Assembly (NCBI RefSeq): GCF_014204625.1
Contig: NZ_JACHLU010000001.1
Coordinates: forward strand, 434,001 to 498,000
Direction: 5' to 3'
Length of the DNA stretch: 64,000 nt
From: Gillisella vitis
Lineage (GTDB): Bacteria; Pseudomonadota; Alphaproteobacteria; Rhizobiales; Rhizobiaceae
The notes under the pieces were generated by a model. It searched no databases. It was not told the origin of the DNA and worked only from the letters and a program-made list of their open reading frames with translations. The position numbers and the translations under genes are program-made. This document shows, one piece after another, positions 8,328 to 16,484 of the stretch (positions within the stretch are counted from its first letter, which is position 1; every line of letters begins with the position of its first letter).

Positions 8328-9131
8328 ATGGGATTGCGGAAATATATGTGCGTAGCGATTGCTGCGGTATCCATGGGACTTGCGGGTCTTGGTTTTGCCG
8401 GCGAAGCAAAAGCCGTATCACTGAATGACATCATTGCCAGAGGCAAGGTGCGCATCGGCGTTGTGACTGGCGCTCCCCCCATGGGCATGGTCGATGAACA
8501 AGGCAAGCCAACGGGTTACGACGTCGATGTCGCCAATGTTCTGGGGGGCTATCTCTCTTTGCCGGTCGAACTGGTGCCACTGACACCGCCCGCCCGCATC
8601 CCGGCACTCCAAACCGGCAAAGTCGATTTTCTGGTGGCCACTCTGGCCCCGACGGGAGAGCGTGCCAAAACCGTGATGTTCACTCAACCCTATAGTGCAT
8701 TCAACATGGACATCATTTCTGGTCCCGGCCAGAAATTTGAAAAACTGGACGATCTCAAGGGCAAGCGTGTTGCCGTCAACCGTGGCTCATCACAGGAAAC
8801 AGCCTTGCGCAAGGCAGCGGTTCCGGGCCTTGACATTGTCGTCTTCGAAGATGACTCGACCGCCGCTCAGGCTGTCATCGCCGGACAGGCCGACGCGGTT
8901 GCCTTGCCATCTACCGTCGGTGAGGCCATCATCAAGCAGCGGCCTGACGTTCAGTTGCAGGTGGGTTTCACCTTCTTTCAGCAGGGCAATTCCATGGCGA
9001 CAAAGTTGCAGGATTTCGAGCTTCGCCAATGGCTGAATACCTCTATCTACCTGATGAAGATTTCCGGTGATCTCGACAGGATCGCCATCAAATGGACAGG
9101 CCGCCCGATGCCGGTTCTGCCGACATTCTGA
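8328..9131 (+). CDS. Amino-acid-type ABC transporter substrate-binding protein (SBP_bac_3)
   Basis: Periplasmic family 3 binding protein, 267 residues. The signal peptide (hydrophobic from about residue 7) ends near GEAKA. The mature part has GKVRIGVVTGAPPMGMVDEQ and GYDVDVANVLG, the usual N-lobe motifs. GGAGG at 8316-8320 lies 7 nt from the ATG at 8328. An adjacent ATG at 8325 would leave only 4 nt. First gene of a four-gene operon with two permeases and an ATPase. Ligand may be an amino acid or opine-like compound; the LacI-type regulator is unusual for this class. Confidence 0.9.
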   Translation: MGLRKYMCVAIAAVSMGLAGLGFAGEAKAVSLNDIIARGKVRIGVVTGAPPMGMVDEQGKPTGYDVDVANVLGGYLSLPVELVPLTPPARIPALQTGKVDFLVATLAPTGERAKTVMFTQPYSAFNMDIISGPGQKFEKLDDLKGKRVAVNRGSSQETALRKAAVPGLDIVVFEDDSTAAQAVIAGQADAVALPSTVGEAIIKQRPDVQLQVGFTFFQQGNSMATKLQDFELRQWLNTSIYLMKISGDLDRIAIKWTGRPMPVLPTF

Positions 9132-9147
9132 TCTGACGGCCAGCAGA

Positions 9148-9174
9148 CCTGCCGAAACACGCGGTTACGGCAGG
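9148..9174 (+). promoter_or_regulatory. Intercistronic stem-loop after the binding-protein gene
   Basis: CCTGCCG (9148-9154) and CGGCAGG (9168-9174) form a perfect 7-bp stem with a 13-nt loop, 16 nt after the binding-protein stop and before the first permease. No T-run follows, so partial attenuation or mRNA protection is more likely than termination. Confidence 0.55.
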
Positions 9175-9198
9175 CAATCCCTTTTGGAGCCTGCGACA

Positions 9199-9903
9199 AT
9201 GTCATACACTTTCCAGTTCGGGGCCTTGCTGCCGTATCGGGACGAAATCCTGGCCGGCATCTGGCTCACCATCAAGCTTTCGACCATTTCGATCCTGCTC
9301 GGAGCATTGGCAGGAACAATCCTTGCCTCTGTGCGCTCCACATTGGGGCAACCGGTTCGTCTCCTCGTTGATTCCTATGTGGAGATTATTCGCAACACAC
9401 CATTTCTGGTGCAGCTTTTTATCGTCTATTTCGGGCTGCCCGGTCTGGGATTGCGGGTGGGCGCAGATACAGCAGCCCTGATTGGCATGACCATCAATCT
9501 GGCTGCCTATTCCACGGAAATTATTCGCGCAGGCATAGAATCCATCCATAAATCGCAGATCGAGGCCGGTGAAGCCCTGGGATTTACCCGGTTTCAGATC
9601 TTTCGTTATGTCATTCTGGTCCCGGCAATCTCGAAGGTCTACCCTTCCTTGTGCAGCCAGTTTGTTCTGATGATGCTGGCCTCCAGCATTTGCTCGGCAA
9701 TCTCGACCCGTGAACTTGCAGCCGCTGCGGCTTTTGTGGAATCCCAGACGTACCGCTCGTTCGAGGTCTATATTCTCGTCACAGGCATCTATCTGGCGCT
9801 CGCCTTGATGCTGCGCGCTGCACTTGCCCTTTTGGGCATGTGGCTTTTTGGTCGGCGGGTTGCGCGTCGTACATTCACGCCAGTACCGGAGGTGGGAGCA
9901 TGA
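9199..9903 (+). CDS. Amino acid ABC transporter permease (HisM/GlnP type)
   Basis: 234 residues. Inner-membrane permease with the HisMQ-type signature: TIKLSTISILLGALAG at the N-terminus, then VEIIRNTPFLVQLF near residue 70 and AAYSTEIIRAGIESIHKSQIE around residue 110. The downstream EAGEALGFTRFQIFRYVILP-like EAA loop contacts the ATPase. GGAG lies 12 nt before the ATG at 9199. The longer reading frame upstream overlaps the stem-loop and the end of the binding-protein gene and was not used. The stop overlaps the next start (ATGA). Confidence 0.92.
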   Translation: MSYTFQFGALLPYRDEILAGIWLTIKLSTISILLGALAGTILASVRSTLGQPVRLLVDSYVEIIRNTPFLVQLFIVYFGLPGLGLRVGADTAALIGMTINLAAYSTEIIRAGIESIHKSQIEAGEALGFTRFQIFRYVILVPAISKVYPSLCSQFVLMMLASSICSAISTRELAAAAAFVESQTYRSFEVYILVTGIYLALALMLRAALALLGMWLFGRRVARRTFTPVPEVGA

Positions 9904-10559
9904 CACTTCGCAGTTTTGGCTTCAGCGAATTCGGCTTCCTGCTCCAGGCCCTGCAATGGACGGTATTGCTGACAATCATCGCCCTTGTGATTGGCGGCCT
10001 TCTGGGCTTCATGATTGCTCTGGCGCGGACATCCCGCACGTCATCCATCAGGATTGCTGCCGCCACCTATATTCAGGTCATTCAGGGCATTCCGGTGCTG
10101 ATGATCCTGTTCCTTTCCTATTACGGACTGAGCCTTGCGGGCTTTGAACTGCCGCCGTTGCTGGCTGCGGGCGCATCCATGGCAATCTATGCCTCGGGCT
10201 ACCTTGCTGAAATCTGGCGTGGCTGCATTCAGGCGGTGCCCAAACAGCAATGGGAGGCCTCAGAATCGTTGGCCATGTCGCCTCTCCAGCAGTATCGTTA
10301 CGTGATTCTTCCCCAGGCAATCCGTATATCGCTTCCGCCAACGGTGGGTTTCGCCGTGCAGGTGGTCAAGAACACCTCGGTTACCTCGATCATCGGCTTT
10401 GTCGAGCTTTCCCGCGCTGGAACCCTCATCAACAATGCAACGTTCCAGCCTTTCCGGGTCTTCGTTGCGGTCGCCATTCTCTATTTTGCTGTTTGCTATC
10501 CGTTATCCCAGCTTTCACGCTGGCTGGAAAGGAGACTCCATGTCGGAAGTCATCGTTGA
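9900..10559 (+). CDS. Amino acid ABC transporter permease (HisQ/GlnP type)
   Basis: 219 residues, second permease of the heterodimeric channel. It carries the same signature order: ALQWTVLLTIIALVIGGLLG, then QVIQGIPVLMILFLSYYG and SGYLAEIWRGCIQAVPKQQWEA with the EAA loop (EASESLAMSPLQQYRYVILP). It starts within the stop of the previous gene (4-bp overlap), which indicates translational coupling, and overlaps the ATPase gene by 20 bp. Confidence 0.92.
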   Translation: MTLRSFGFSEFGFLLQALQWTVLLTIIALVIGGLLGFMIALARTSRTSSIRIAAATYIQVIQGIPVLMILFLSYYGLSLAGFELPPLLAAGASMAIYASGYLAEIWRGCIQAVPKQQWEASESLAMSPLQQYRYVILPQAIRISLPPTVGFAVQVVKNTSVTSIIGFVELSRAGTLINNATFQPFRVFVAVAILYFAVCYPLSQLSRWLERRLHVGSHR

Positions 10560-11271
10560 AAATGTCCATAAGAGCTTCGGAGCCCTTGAGGTTCTGAAGG
10601 GCGTGTCCCTGTCTGTGGGGCGTGGTGAGGTCTTTGCTTTGATCGGTCGATCCGGCTCCGGCAAAAGTACGCTTTTGCGCTGCATGAACGGATTGGAAAA
10701 GATCAATTCCGGTCGGATTGAAATTGCCGGCCATGCGCTGGGTGGCGATGCCAAGTCACTGCGCAGCCTGCGCAACGATGTCGGAATCGTGTTTCAAAGC
10801 TATAATCTTTTCCCTCACCTGAGTGTTGGTGAAAACATTATGCTGGCCCCTCGCATCGTCAAAAATGTTGCGCGCAGCGAGGCCCGTGGCATTGCAAACG
10901 ACGTGTTGAAACTGGTGGGTCTGTCCGAAAAATTCGATGCCTATCCCGACCAACTGTCTGGCGGTCAGCAGCAGCGCGTGGCAATCGCACGGTCTCTTGC
11001 AATGCAGCCCAAGGTCATGCTGTTTGATGAGGTCACATCTGCGCTTGATCCTGAACTGACCGAGGAAGTGCTGTTAGTGATGGAGCAACTTGCCAGTAAC
11101 GGCATGACCATGATCCTCGTCACCCATGAAATGGGCTTTGCCCGGCGAGTGGCGACAAAGACAATTTTCATGCATCAGGGACGGATATGGGAGTCTGGTG
11201 CCTCCCGCGATCTGTTTGCCGATCCGCAGACGCCAGAATTGCGACAGTTTGTAAAAGCTGATGTGAATTAG
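10540..11271 (+). CDS. Amino acid ABC transporter ATP-binding protein (GlnQ/HisP type)
   Basis: 243 residues, single ATPase domain. Walker A GRSGSGKST is near residues 35-43, Q-loop FQSYNLFPHL, signature LSGGQQQRVAIARSLAMQP and Walker B VMLFDEVTSALDPEL, with H-loop VTHEMGFARRV. The ATG at 10540 follows AAAGGAG and lies inside the permease gene, so the two are coupled. Longer upstream reading is the permease in another frame. Last gene of the operon; a strong terminator follows. Confidence 0.93.
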   Translation: MSEVIVENVHKSFGALEVLKGVSLSVGRGEVFALIGRSGSGKSTLLRCMNGLEKINSGRIEIAGHALGGDAKSLRSLRNDVGIVFQSYNLFPHLSVGENIMLAPRIVKNVARSEARGIANDVLKLVGLSEKFDAYPDQLSGGQQQRVAIARSLAMQPKVMLFDEVTSALDPELTEEVLLVMEQLASNGMTMILVTHEMGFARRVATKTIFMHQGRIWESGASRDLFADPQTPELRQFVKADVN

Positions 11272-11302
11272 AGTTTGTCAGGTTTAGAGTCTGTCAGGTT
11301 CA
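11271..11302. repeat. 16-bp tandem direct repeat leading into the terminator
   Basis: GAGTTTGTCAGGTTTA at 11271-11286 is followed at once by GAGTCTGTCAGGTTCA at 11287-11302, with 14 of 16 bases equal. The second copy forms the left arm of the terminator. The same GAGTCTGTCAGGTTCAGATT segment occurs again at 55778, so this is a dispersed element. Confidence 0.6.
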
Positions 11303-11336
11303 GATTGAAGCAGACAGACTCCAAACTTTTTTATTT
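11287..11336 (+). terminator. Rho-independent terminator of the amino-acid ABC operon
   Basis: Perfect 9-bp stem GAGTCTGTC (11287-11295) / GACAGACTC (11313-11321) with a 17-nt loop, followed by CAAAC and a T-rich tail at 11327-11336. It begins 16 nt after the ATPase stop. Confidence 0.85.
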
Positions 11337-11425
11337 TCGGACCAAAGACGTAAGCCGAACTCACGCAAACATTGAACTTATCAATCCCTCTTCAAAGATC
11401 CCGAGCCAACTCTCTCTTGTTGTGT

Positions 11426-12016
11426 TTACGTCTCCAGGATGGATTTGGACGCAGCTTCCAGGATTTCGCTGGACAGCGCTGTGTTCTCAACGGCACGCGC
11501 CAGGACCAATGCGCCGACCATCGTCGCCATGGTCGCAATCGCTGCTTCCCGACCGGAACTCTGCCCTTTGGCCTCAACAAGCAACTCCAGCAACTGAAGT
11601 TGTTCCTCGACGCCGCTTTGCATGACCTTGCGAACCTCGGGACCATGACGCGCGACATCGGCACCAAGTGCTGCAAAAGCGCAGCCCTCTCCAACGCCAT
11701 CACGATGCTGGGCGGACAGATAAAGATCAACAGCCTTCTCGAGCGCATCGTGCCGAAAATCGGAAGATGCAGGCCTGACTTGCCCGATCAAAGACGACAT
11801 TCTCTGCGCAGTCTGATCGAGCGCTGCTTTCGTCGCTTTGGCAATGAGGTCGTCCTTGGATTCGAACTGCTTGTAGAAGCCGCCATGGGTCAGGCCCGCA
11901 GCTTGCATGAGCGTGTTTACCCCGACGCCGTCAAAGCCCTTTTCACGAAACAGTCGACTGGAGGTCTCAATGACCTGCCTCCGGTTTTCCTCTGCCTTTT
12001 CTTTCGTGACTTTCAT
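11426..12016 (-). CDS. TetR-family transcriptional regulator
   Basis: 196 residues. The N-terminal DNA-binding domain (residues about 10-56) includes SRLFREKGFDGVGVNTLMQA and the recognition region GLTHGGFYKQFESKDDLI. The C-terminal ligand/dimer domain contains GCAFAALGADVARHGPEVR, which matches the TetR_C/LmrA-YxaF-like group that responds to small hydrophobic or electrophilic compounds. It is convergent with the ABC operon and divergent from the MarR-MFS-AKR group. No clean palindrome for it was found in the 231-bp gap (12017-12247). Confidence 0.88.
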   Translation of the reverse strand: MKVTKEKAEENRRQVIETSSRLFREKGFDGVGVNTLMQAAGLTHGGFYKQFESKDDLIAKATKAALDQTAQRMSSLIGQVRPASSDFRHDALEKAVDLYLSAQHRDGVGEGCAFAALGADVARHGPEVRKVMQSGVEEQLQLLELLVEAKGQSSGREAAIATMATMVGALVLARAVENTALSSEILEAASKSILET

Positions 12017-12226
12017 GACACCATCTCAGTTCGTTGTATAGAAATTATATATGATGAGTGGCATCTAATCAAGAGCCAACGCGAAGAGACTTGTCTTGTT
12101 GATCCTATCTCATGCATCAGGTTTTTGTTTATGCATCGACTTTGCCAACTTCAGATGAATCTCTTGTTTAGATCGATGCACGCGCCTGCGCCTCAAAGCA
12201 ATCAATAAAGGTGGACAGAATGACTA

Positions 12227-12244
12227 TACGGGTATATACCCCTA
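12227..12244. promoter_or_regulatory. Candidate MarR operator overlapping the marR translation start
   Basis: The 12-bp perfect palindrome GGGTATATACCC (12230-12241), extendable to 18 bp with one mismatched pair, ends 4 nt before the ATG of the MarR gene. It shares its core with the longer palindrome at 12658-12679, so the same protein is expected to bind both. Confidence 0.7.
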
Positions 12245-12247
12245 AAA

Positions 12248-12646
12248 ATGACCCATTGTTATTCGATGATGCTGCGCGAAGCGGCCCGCAAGGTGTCCTC
12301 ACTTTATGATGAGGCGCTGGTTCAGTTTGGAATCAACATTGCACAATTTTCGCTGCTCCGCCGCATCGAGCGGTTTCAACCTGTCAGCATGACTGATCTT
12401 GCGCACAGTGTGCAATTGGATCGCTCAACGATCGGGCGAAATGTTAAGGTTCTGGAACGTATGGGTTTTGTGGAAGCTGGACGCGGTGATCGTGACCAGC
12501 GCGAATCGACCATCAGGCTGTCCAGCGCTGGTGCGGCCTTACTTGCGCAAGCAAGTCCAATCTGGGATGATTGCCAAAACGCGATGGAAGCCAGGCTTGG
12601 GCCGGTGAAGATCACGGCTTTGCAGGACATTCTTCGATCCATCTGA
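12248..12646 (+). CDS. MarR-family transcriptional regulator
   Basis: 132 residues with a winged helix-turn-helix: FSLLRRIERFQPVSMTDLAHSVQLDRSTIGRNVKVLERMGFV (residues about 33-75), then the wing GDRDQRESTIRLSSAG. The ATG at 12248 is the first possible start after an in-frame stop. No good ribosome site precedes it because the operator occupies that position; an internal ATG (residue 7 or 8) is an alternative. It is followed by an MFS transporter and an aldo/keto reductase. Likely a repressor of that group and of itself. Confidence 0.88.
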   Translation: MTHCYSMMLREAARKVSSLYDEALVQFGINIAQFSLLRRIERFQPVSMTDLAHSVQLDRSTIGRNVKVLERMGFVEAGRGDRDQRESTIRLSSAGAALLAQASPIWDDCQNAMEARLGPVKITALQDILRSI

Positions 12647-12657
12647 ATTTTTGATCT

Positions 12658-12679
12658 TATGTGGGTATATACCCACATA
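12658..12679. promoter_or_regulatory. 22-bp perfect palindrome, MarR operator upstream of the MFS gene
   Basis: A perfect 22-bp inverted repeat centred on GGGTATATACCC, flanked by TATGT and ACATA, lies 11 bp after the MarR stop and 14 bp before the MFS start. The same core lies in front of marR. A strong candidate for a MarR dimer site giving separate control of the transporter and reductase genes. Confidence 0.8.
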
Positions 12680-12693
12680 TAGGAAGGTTTGTC

Positions 12694-13992
12694 ATGCCTG
12701 AATCCCATGTTGCACCAGTCGCACACTATATTTCGCAAAAAGGCATCCATTATGGCTGGCTTGTTGTTGCGACGACGTTCCTTACCATGATGGTGGGCGC
12801 AAGTGCAGTTGGCGCGCCCGGCGTTCTGATCGGCCCCTTGCAGAAAGAGTTTGGCTGGAGCGTTGCCGAAATTTCCGCAGCATTCGCCATTCGCTTTCTG
12901 CTGTTCGGCGCAGTTGGTCCATTTGCGGCGGCATTTCTCAGTCGTTTCGGTGTGAAGCGCGTATCCGTGTTTGCACTCCTGTTGATTGCAGCCGGTGTGA
13001 TCGGCTCGTTTACCATGACGACCTTGACAGAGCTTTTCCTGCTCTGGGGTGTCATTGTCGGTTTGGGAACTGGCTTCACGGCCATGGTGCTGGGTGCAAC
13101 TGTCGCAACACGATGGTTTGTTGCAAAGCGCGGCCTTGTGATCGGGCTTCTGAGTGCAAGCGTTGCGACGGGACAGGTCCTCTTTTTGCCGGCTTTCGCT
13201 GCTCTTTCCGAGGCCTGGGGATGGCGTATCGCCTTGAGCCTTTTGCTGGCGATGCTTGCCTTGAGTTCGGTCATCGTCCTTCTGCTGATGCGCGACAGGC
13301 CCGCAGATGTCGGCCTTCTGCCTTACGGGGCATCCGAGGCGCTTGCGCCGGAGCCGGAGGCTGCTTCGCTGTTGGCCACGCTCGTTGCGCCTGTCCGTGT
13401 ACTTGGGGTTGTTGCGCGATCCGGGTCGTTCTGGATACTGTTCGGTACATTCTTCATTTGCGGGGCGACCACGACGGGTCTTGTTCAAACTCATCTGGTG
13501 GCGATCTGCGGTGATTTCGGCATCGCCCCTGTCACTGCGGCCGGTATGCTCGCGGCAATCGGAGCATTCAATTTCGTCGGCACCATCGGTTCGGGCTGGC
13601 TATCCGATCGCTTTGACAGTCGCTGGCTGCTCTTCTGGTATTATGGTCTGCGTGGTCTCTCGCTTCTCTATCTACCCTATACAGATTTCGGGTTCTATGA
13701 GTTGAGCCTCTTTACCCTGTTCTATGGCCTGGATTGGCTGGCGACCGTTCCACCCACGGTAAAGCTCACGAGCGAGAAGTTTGGTGCCAATGCCACCATC
13801 GTTTTTGGCTGGGTGTTTTTTGGCCATCAGATCGGTGCGGCGATGGCCGCCTGGGGTGCCGGATTGACCCGTAGCGTCTACGCCACCTATCTGCCCACTT
13901 TCTATATTGCCGGGGCCATTTGCATGGCTGCCGCGGTCGCCGTGTTTGCGATCCAGAAATCCAAAACCATCAATCAGCCGCAACTGGCTTGA
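12694..13992 (+). CDS. Major facilitator superfamily transporter
   Basis: 432 residues, about 12 membrane segments with the central cytoplasmic loop near residues 195-220 (LLMRDRPADVGLLPYGA). GSGWLSDRFDSRWLLFWYYG in the second half is the conserved loop of MFS proteins. The start is the ATG at 12694 after AGGAAGG; a longer frame would begin inside the operator and lacks a ribosome site. Overall it resembles oxalate/formate-antiporter-like MFS members (monocarboxylate or drug/metabolite transport). Substrate unknown; expression likely controlled by the upstream MarR protein. Confidence 0.88.
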   Translation: MPESHVAPVAHYISQKGIHYGWLVVATTFLTMMVGASAVGAPGVLIGPLQKEFGWSVAEISAAFAIRFLLFGAVGPFAAAFLSRFGVKRVSVFALLLIAAGVIGSFTMTTLTELFLLWGVIVGLGTGFTAMVLGATVATRWFVAKRGLVIGLLSASVATGQVLFLPAFAALSEAWGWRIALSLLLAMLALSSVIVLLLMRDRPADVGLLPYGASEALAPEPEAASLLATLVAPVRVLGVVARSGSFWILFGTFFICGATTTGLVQTHLVAICGDFGIAPVTAAGMLAAIGAFNFVGTIGSGWLSDRFDSRWLLFWYYGLRGLSLLYLPYTDFGFYELSLFTLFYGLDWLATVPPTVKLTSEKFGANATIVFGWVFFGHQIGAAMAAWGAGLTRSVYATYLPTFYIAGAICMAAAVAVFAIQKSKTINQPQLA

Positions 13993-14015
13993 TCCTCTCG
14001 CGGGAAGGAAACACC

Positions 14016-15026
14016 ATGAATGACACCCTGTTTGGAAACACCGGCCTTCGCGTCTCACAGATTGCGCTCGGCACGGCGAATTTTGGGACTCGCTGGGGGC
14101 ATGGTGCCACAGCAGAGGAAAGCGCCAATATCTTCAACGCTTATACTGAGGCTGGTGGCAATTTCATTGATACGGCCGACATCTATCAGTTCGGGCAGTC
14201 AGAGGAGATTGTCGGGGAGCTGTTGAGCGGTCGGCGTGAACAATTTCTGCTGGCGACCAAATACACCAGCGGAGCCGCCCCGGATGCGAATCGTCTGGTG
14301 ACCGGCAATAGCCGCAAGGCCATGGTGGCCTCACTGGAAGCGAGCCTGAAGCGGCTGAAGACCGATCGCATTGATCTCTTCTGGGTTCACCATCCCGATG
14401 GGCTGACGCCGTCCGAGGAAATTGTCCGCGGGCTTGATGATCTCGCACGCGCAGGCAAGATCCTGTATGCGGGTCTCTCGAACTTTCCTGCGTGGCGGCT
14501 TTCGCGCGCGGTGACGATTGCCGAACTGACCCGCGCCGTGCCAATTGCGGCTGCCCAATTCGAGCATAGCCTCGTGCGTCGTGAACCTGAGGCCGATCTG
14601 TTCCCTGCCGCCAAGGCGCTTGGTCTTGGCATCGTCACATGGTCCCCGCTCGGTGGTGGCGTGTTGACGGGCAAGTATCGGAAAGGCGAAACAGGTCGCG
14701 CCGAGAAGATGGGCGGACGGGTGTTTCAGGCGGAAAACAGCCAGCAGCGGACCCGCATTCTCGACACCGTTCTCGCCATTGCCGATGAACTCGAAACCAG
14801 CCCGGATCGCGTGGCAATCGCCTGGTCCATCAGCCATGGCAGCATTCCGCTGATCGGTCCGAGATCGCTCGATCAGCTGAAAGCCAATATTGGCGCAGTG
14901 TCCATCACTCTTTCCGAGGATCAGATCCGCCGTCTCAACGAAGTCAGCAGTCTTGCAGACGCTGCTGCGGCCCAGTCTGCAAGTTCGCAGGACTATGGCG
15001 TGACAAGCAACAGGATCGTTGCCTGA
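14016..15026 (+). CDS. Aldo/keto reductase
   Basis: 336 residues, NADPH-dependent oxidoreductase of the AKR barrel fold. The catalytic set is visible: D52 in FIDTADIY, Y57, K82 in ATKY and H125 in LFWVHHPD. The C-terminal cofactor segment IPLIGPRSLDQLKANIGA is intact. The ATG at 14016 follows GGGAAGGAAA. It lies 23 bp after the MFS gene and is probably cotranscribed under MarR control, which suggests uptake or export and reduction of the same compound (aldehyde, ketone or sugar). Confidence 0.92.
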   Translation: MNDTLFGNTGLRVSQIALGTANFGTRWGHGATAEESANIFNAYTEAGGNFIDTADIYQFGQSEEIVGELLSGRREQFLLATKYTSGAAPDANRLVTGNSRKAMVASLEASLKRLKTDRIDLFWVHHPDGLTPSEEIVRGLDDLARAGKILYAGLSNFPAWRLSRAVTIAELTRAVPIAAAQFEHSLVRREPEADLFPAAKALGLGIVTWSPLGGGVLTGKYRKGETGRAEKMGGRVFQAENSQQRTRILDTVLAIADELETSPDRVAIAWSISHGSIPLIGPRSLDQLKANIGAVSITLSEDQIRRLNEVSSLADAAAAQSASSQDYGVTSNRIVA

Positions 15027-15164
15027 CCGTCAGGCCGATCATCGAGCCGCCAATCAAGGAAGAGGTCCAATGCTGTAGGTGTTTTTCACAAGAGCAGACA
15101 AACATTGCGTGAGCGAAAACAACACCACTCAGGCAGGCTGCCTTGCTTTATAGACAGCAAACCG

Positions 15165-15199
15165 AAAACGCCGGGCGCATCACACGCCCGGCGTTTTTT
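15165..15199. terminator. Bidirectional rho-independent terminator
   Basis: An 11-bp GC-rich stem (AACGCCGGGCG / CGCCCGGCGTT, 15167-15177 and 15185-15195) with a 7-nt loop. A run of T follows on the plus strand and AAAA precedes it, so it can stop both the AKR transcript and the converging carboxynorspermidine dehydrogenase transcript, which ends 5 bp away. Confidence 0.88.
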
Positions 15200-15203
15200 A
15201 ATC

Positions 15204-16445
15204 TTACGAGAAGTCCAGCGCGCGGTCGCCGTCTTCGTCTTTGATCCGGGTTGGCAGACCGATATGGTTGAGAATGTTGAGGAACGGACGTGGGGGCAGT
15301 TCTTCCACGTTCGCCATCTTCTTCACATCCCACTCGCCGGTTGCCACCAGCATGGCAGCCGCCACAGGCGGAACGCCAGCGGTGTAGGAAATGCCTTGGC
15401 TTCCAACTTCGTTATAGGCTTCCTTATGGTCAGCCACGTTGTAGATGAAAACGGTCTTTTCCTTGCCGTCCTTCAGACCCTTCACGTAGTCACCAATGCA
15501 GGTCTTGCCTTCATAGTCAGGTGCCAGCGACGATGGGTCAGGCAAGCAAGCCTTGACCACCTTCAGCGGCACAACTTCAGAGCCATCGGCCAGCTTCACG
15601 GGCTGTTCCGACAGAAGACCAATGTTCTTCAACACGGTGAAGACGTTGATGTAGTGATCGCCAAAACCCATCCAGAAGCGCACATCAGCACCGTCCATGT
15701 TCTTGGACAGCGAATGCACTTCATCATGGCCGCAGAGATAAGCGCGACGTGTGCCAACCACCGGCAGGTCGTAATCCTTGCCGATTTCGAACATCTTGTT
15801 GACCTGCCATTCGCCCTTCTGCCACGAATAGACAACGCCCGTAAATTCGCGGAAGTTGATTTCAGGGTCAAAATTGGTGGCAAAATATTTACCATGGCTG
15901 CCAGCGTTGATGTCAACAATGTCAACATCCGTCACCTTATCCAGATATTCGTCCTTGGCCAGACGGGCATAGGCATTGACCACGCCCGGATCGAAGCCAG
16001 CGCCGAGAATGGCGGTAATGCCCTTCTCTTCGCATTCTGCGGCCCGCTTCCACTCATAGTTACCGTACCATGGCGGGGTTTCGCAGATCTTGTTGGGCTC
16101 TTCATGGATGGCGGTGTCGATGTAGGCAACGCCGGTATCCATGCAGGCGCGCAGCACAGACATATTGAGGAAGGCAGTGCCAACGTTGATAACGATTTGC
16201 GAGCCAGTCTTTTCAATCAAAGCCTTGGTGGCTTCGATGTCGAGCGCGTCCAGCGCGTGACCTTCCAGCACGCCCGGCTGTTTCATCGCCTTCTTTTCAT
16301 GCACGCTGGCAATGATCGTGTCACACTTGGCCTTGGTGCGCGACGCAATATTGATGTCGCCGAGGACATCATTATTCTGTGCGCATTTATGGGCAACAAC
16401 CTGGGCGACGCCGCCCGCGCCAATGATGAGAACATTCTTCTTCAT
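15204..16445 (-). CDS. Carboxynorspermidine dehydrogenase (saccharopine dehydrogenase family)
   Basis: 413 residues. Condenses a diamine with aspartate semialdehyde, using NADPH, to carboxy(nor)spermidine. The N-terminal Rossmann motif is IIGAGGVAQVVAHKC (G9, G11, G12), then IASRTKAKCD. INVGTAFLNMSVLRACMDTG and GAGFDPGVVNAYA are typical of this branch, distinct from lysine-pathway saccharopine dehydrogenases. AAGGAG lies about 14 nt before the ATG. It is 39 bp downstream of the decarboxylase gene, and together they form the alternative spermidine pathway common in alphaproteobacteria. Confidence 0.93.
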   Translation of the reverse strand: MKKNVLIIGAGGVAQVVAHKCAQNNDVLGDINIASRTKAKCDTIIASVHEKKAMKQPGVLEGHALDALDIEATKALIEKTGSQIVINVGTAFLNMSVLRACMDTGVAYIDTAIHEEPNKICETPPWYGNYEWKRAAECEEKGITAILGAGFDPGVVNAYARLAKDEYLDKVTDVDIVDINAGSHGKYFATNFDPEINFREFTGVVYSWQKGEWQVNKMFEIGKDYDLPVVGTRRAYLCGHDEVHSLSKNMDGADVRFWMGFGDHYINVFTVLKNIGLLSEQPVKLADGSEVVPLKVVKACLPDPSSLAPDYEGKTCIGDYVKGLKDGKEKTVFIYNVADHKEAYNEVGSQGISYTAGVPPVAAAMLVATGEWDVKKMANVEELPPRPFLNILNHIGLPTRIKDEDGDRALDFS

Positions 16446-16484
16446 AATGCCTGCTGATCTCCTTGGGTTATCTCTGTTTGAACC

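Noticed and set aside
12376..13494. 372-residue minus-strand frame over marR and the MFS gene
   Set aside because: Antisense to two clear genes, with a composition (Q, K, H, N rich) of reverse-complement coding sequence.
15105..16457. 450-residue open frame on the plus strand
   Set aside because: Antisense shadow of carboxynorspermidine dehydrogenase; histidine-rich, low-similarity translation typical of shadows in codon-biased DNA.
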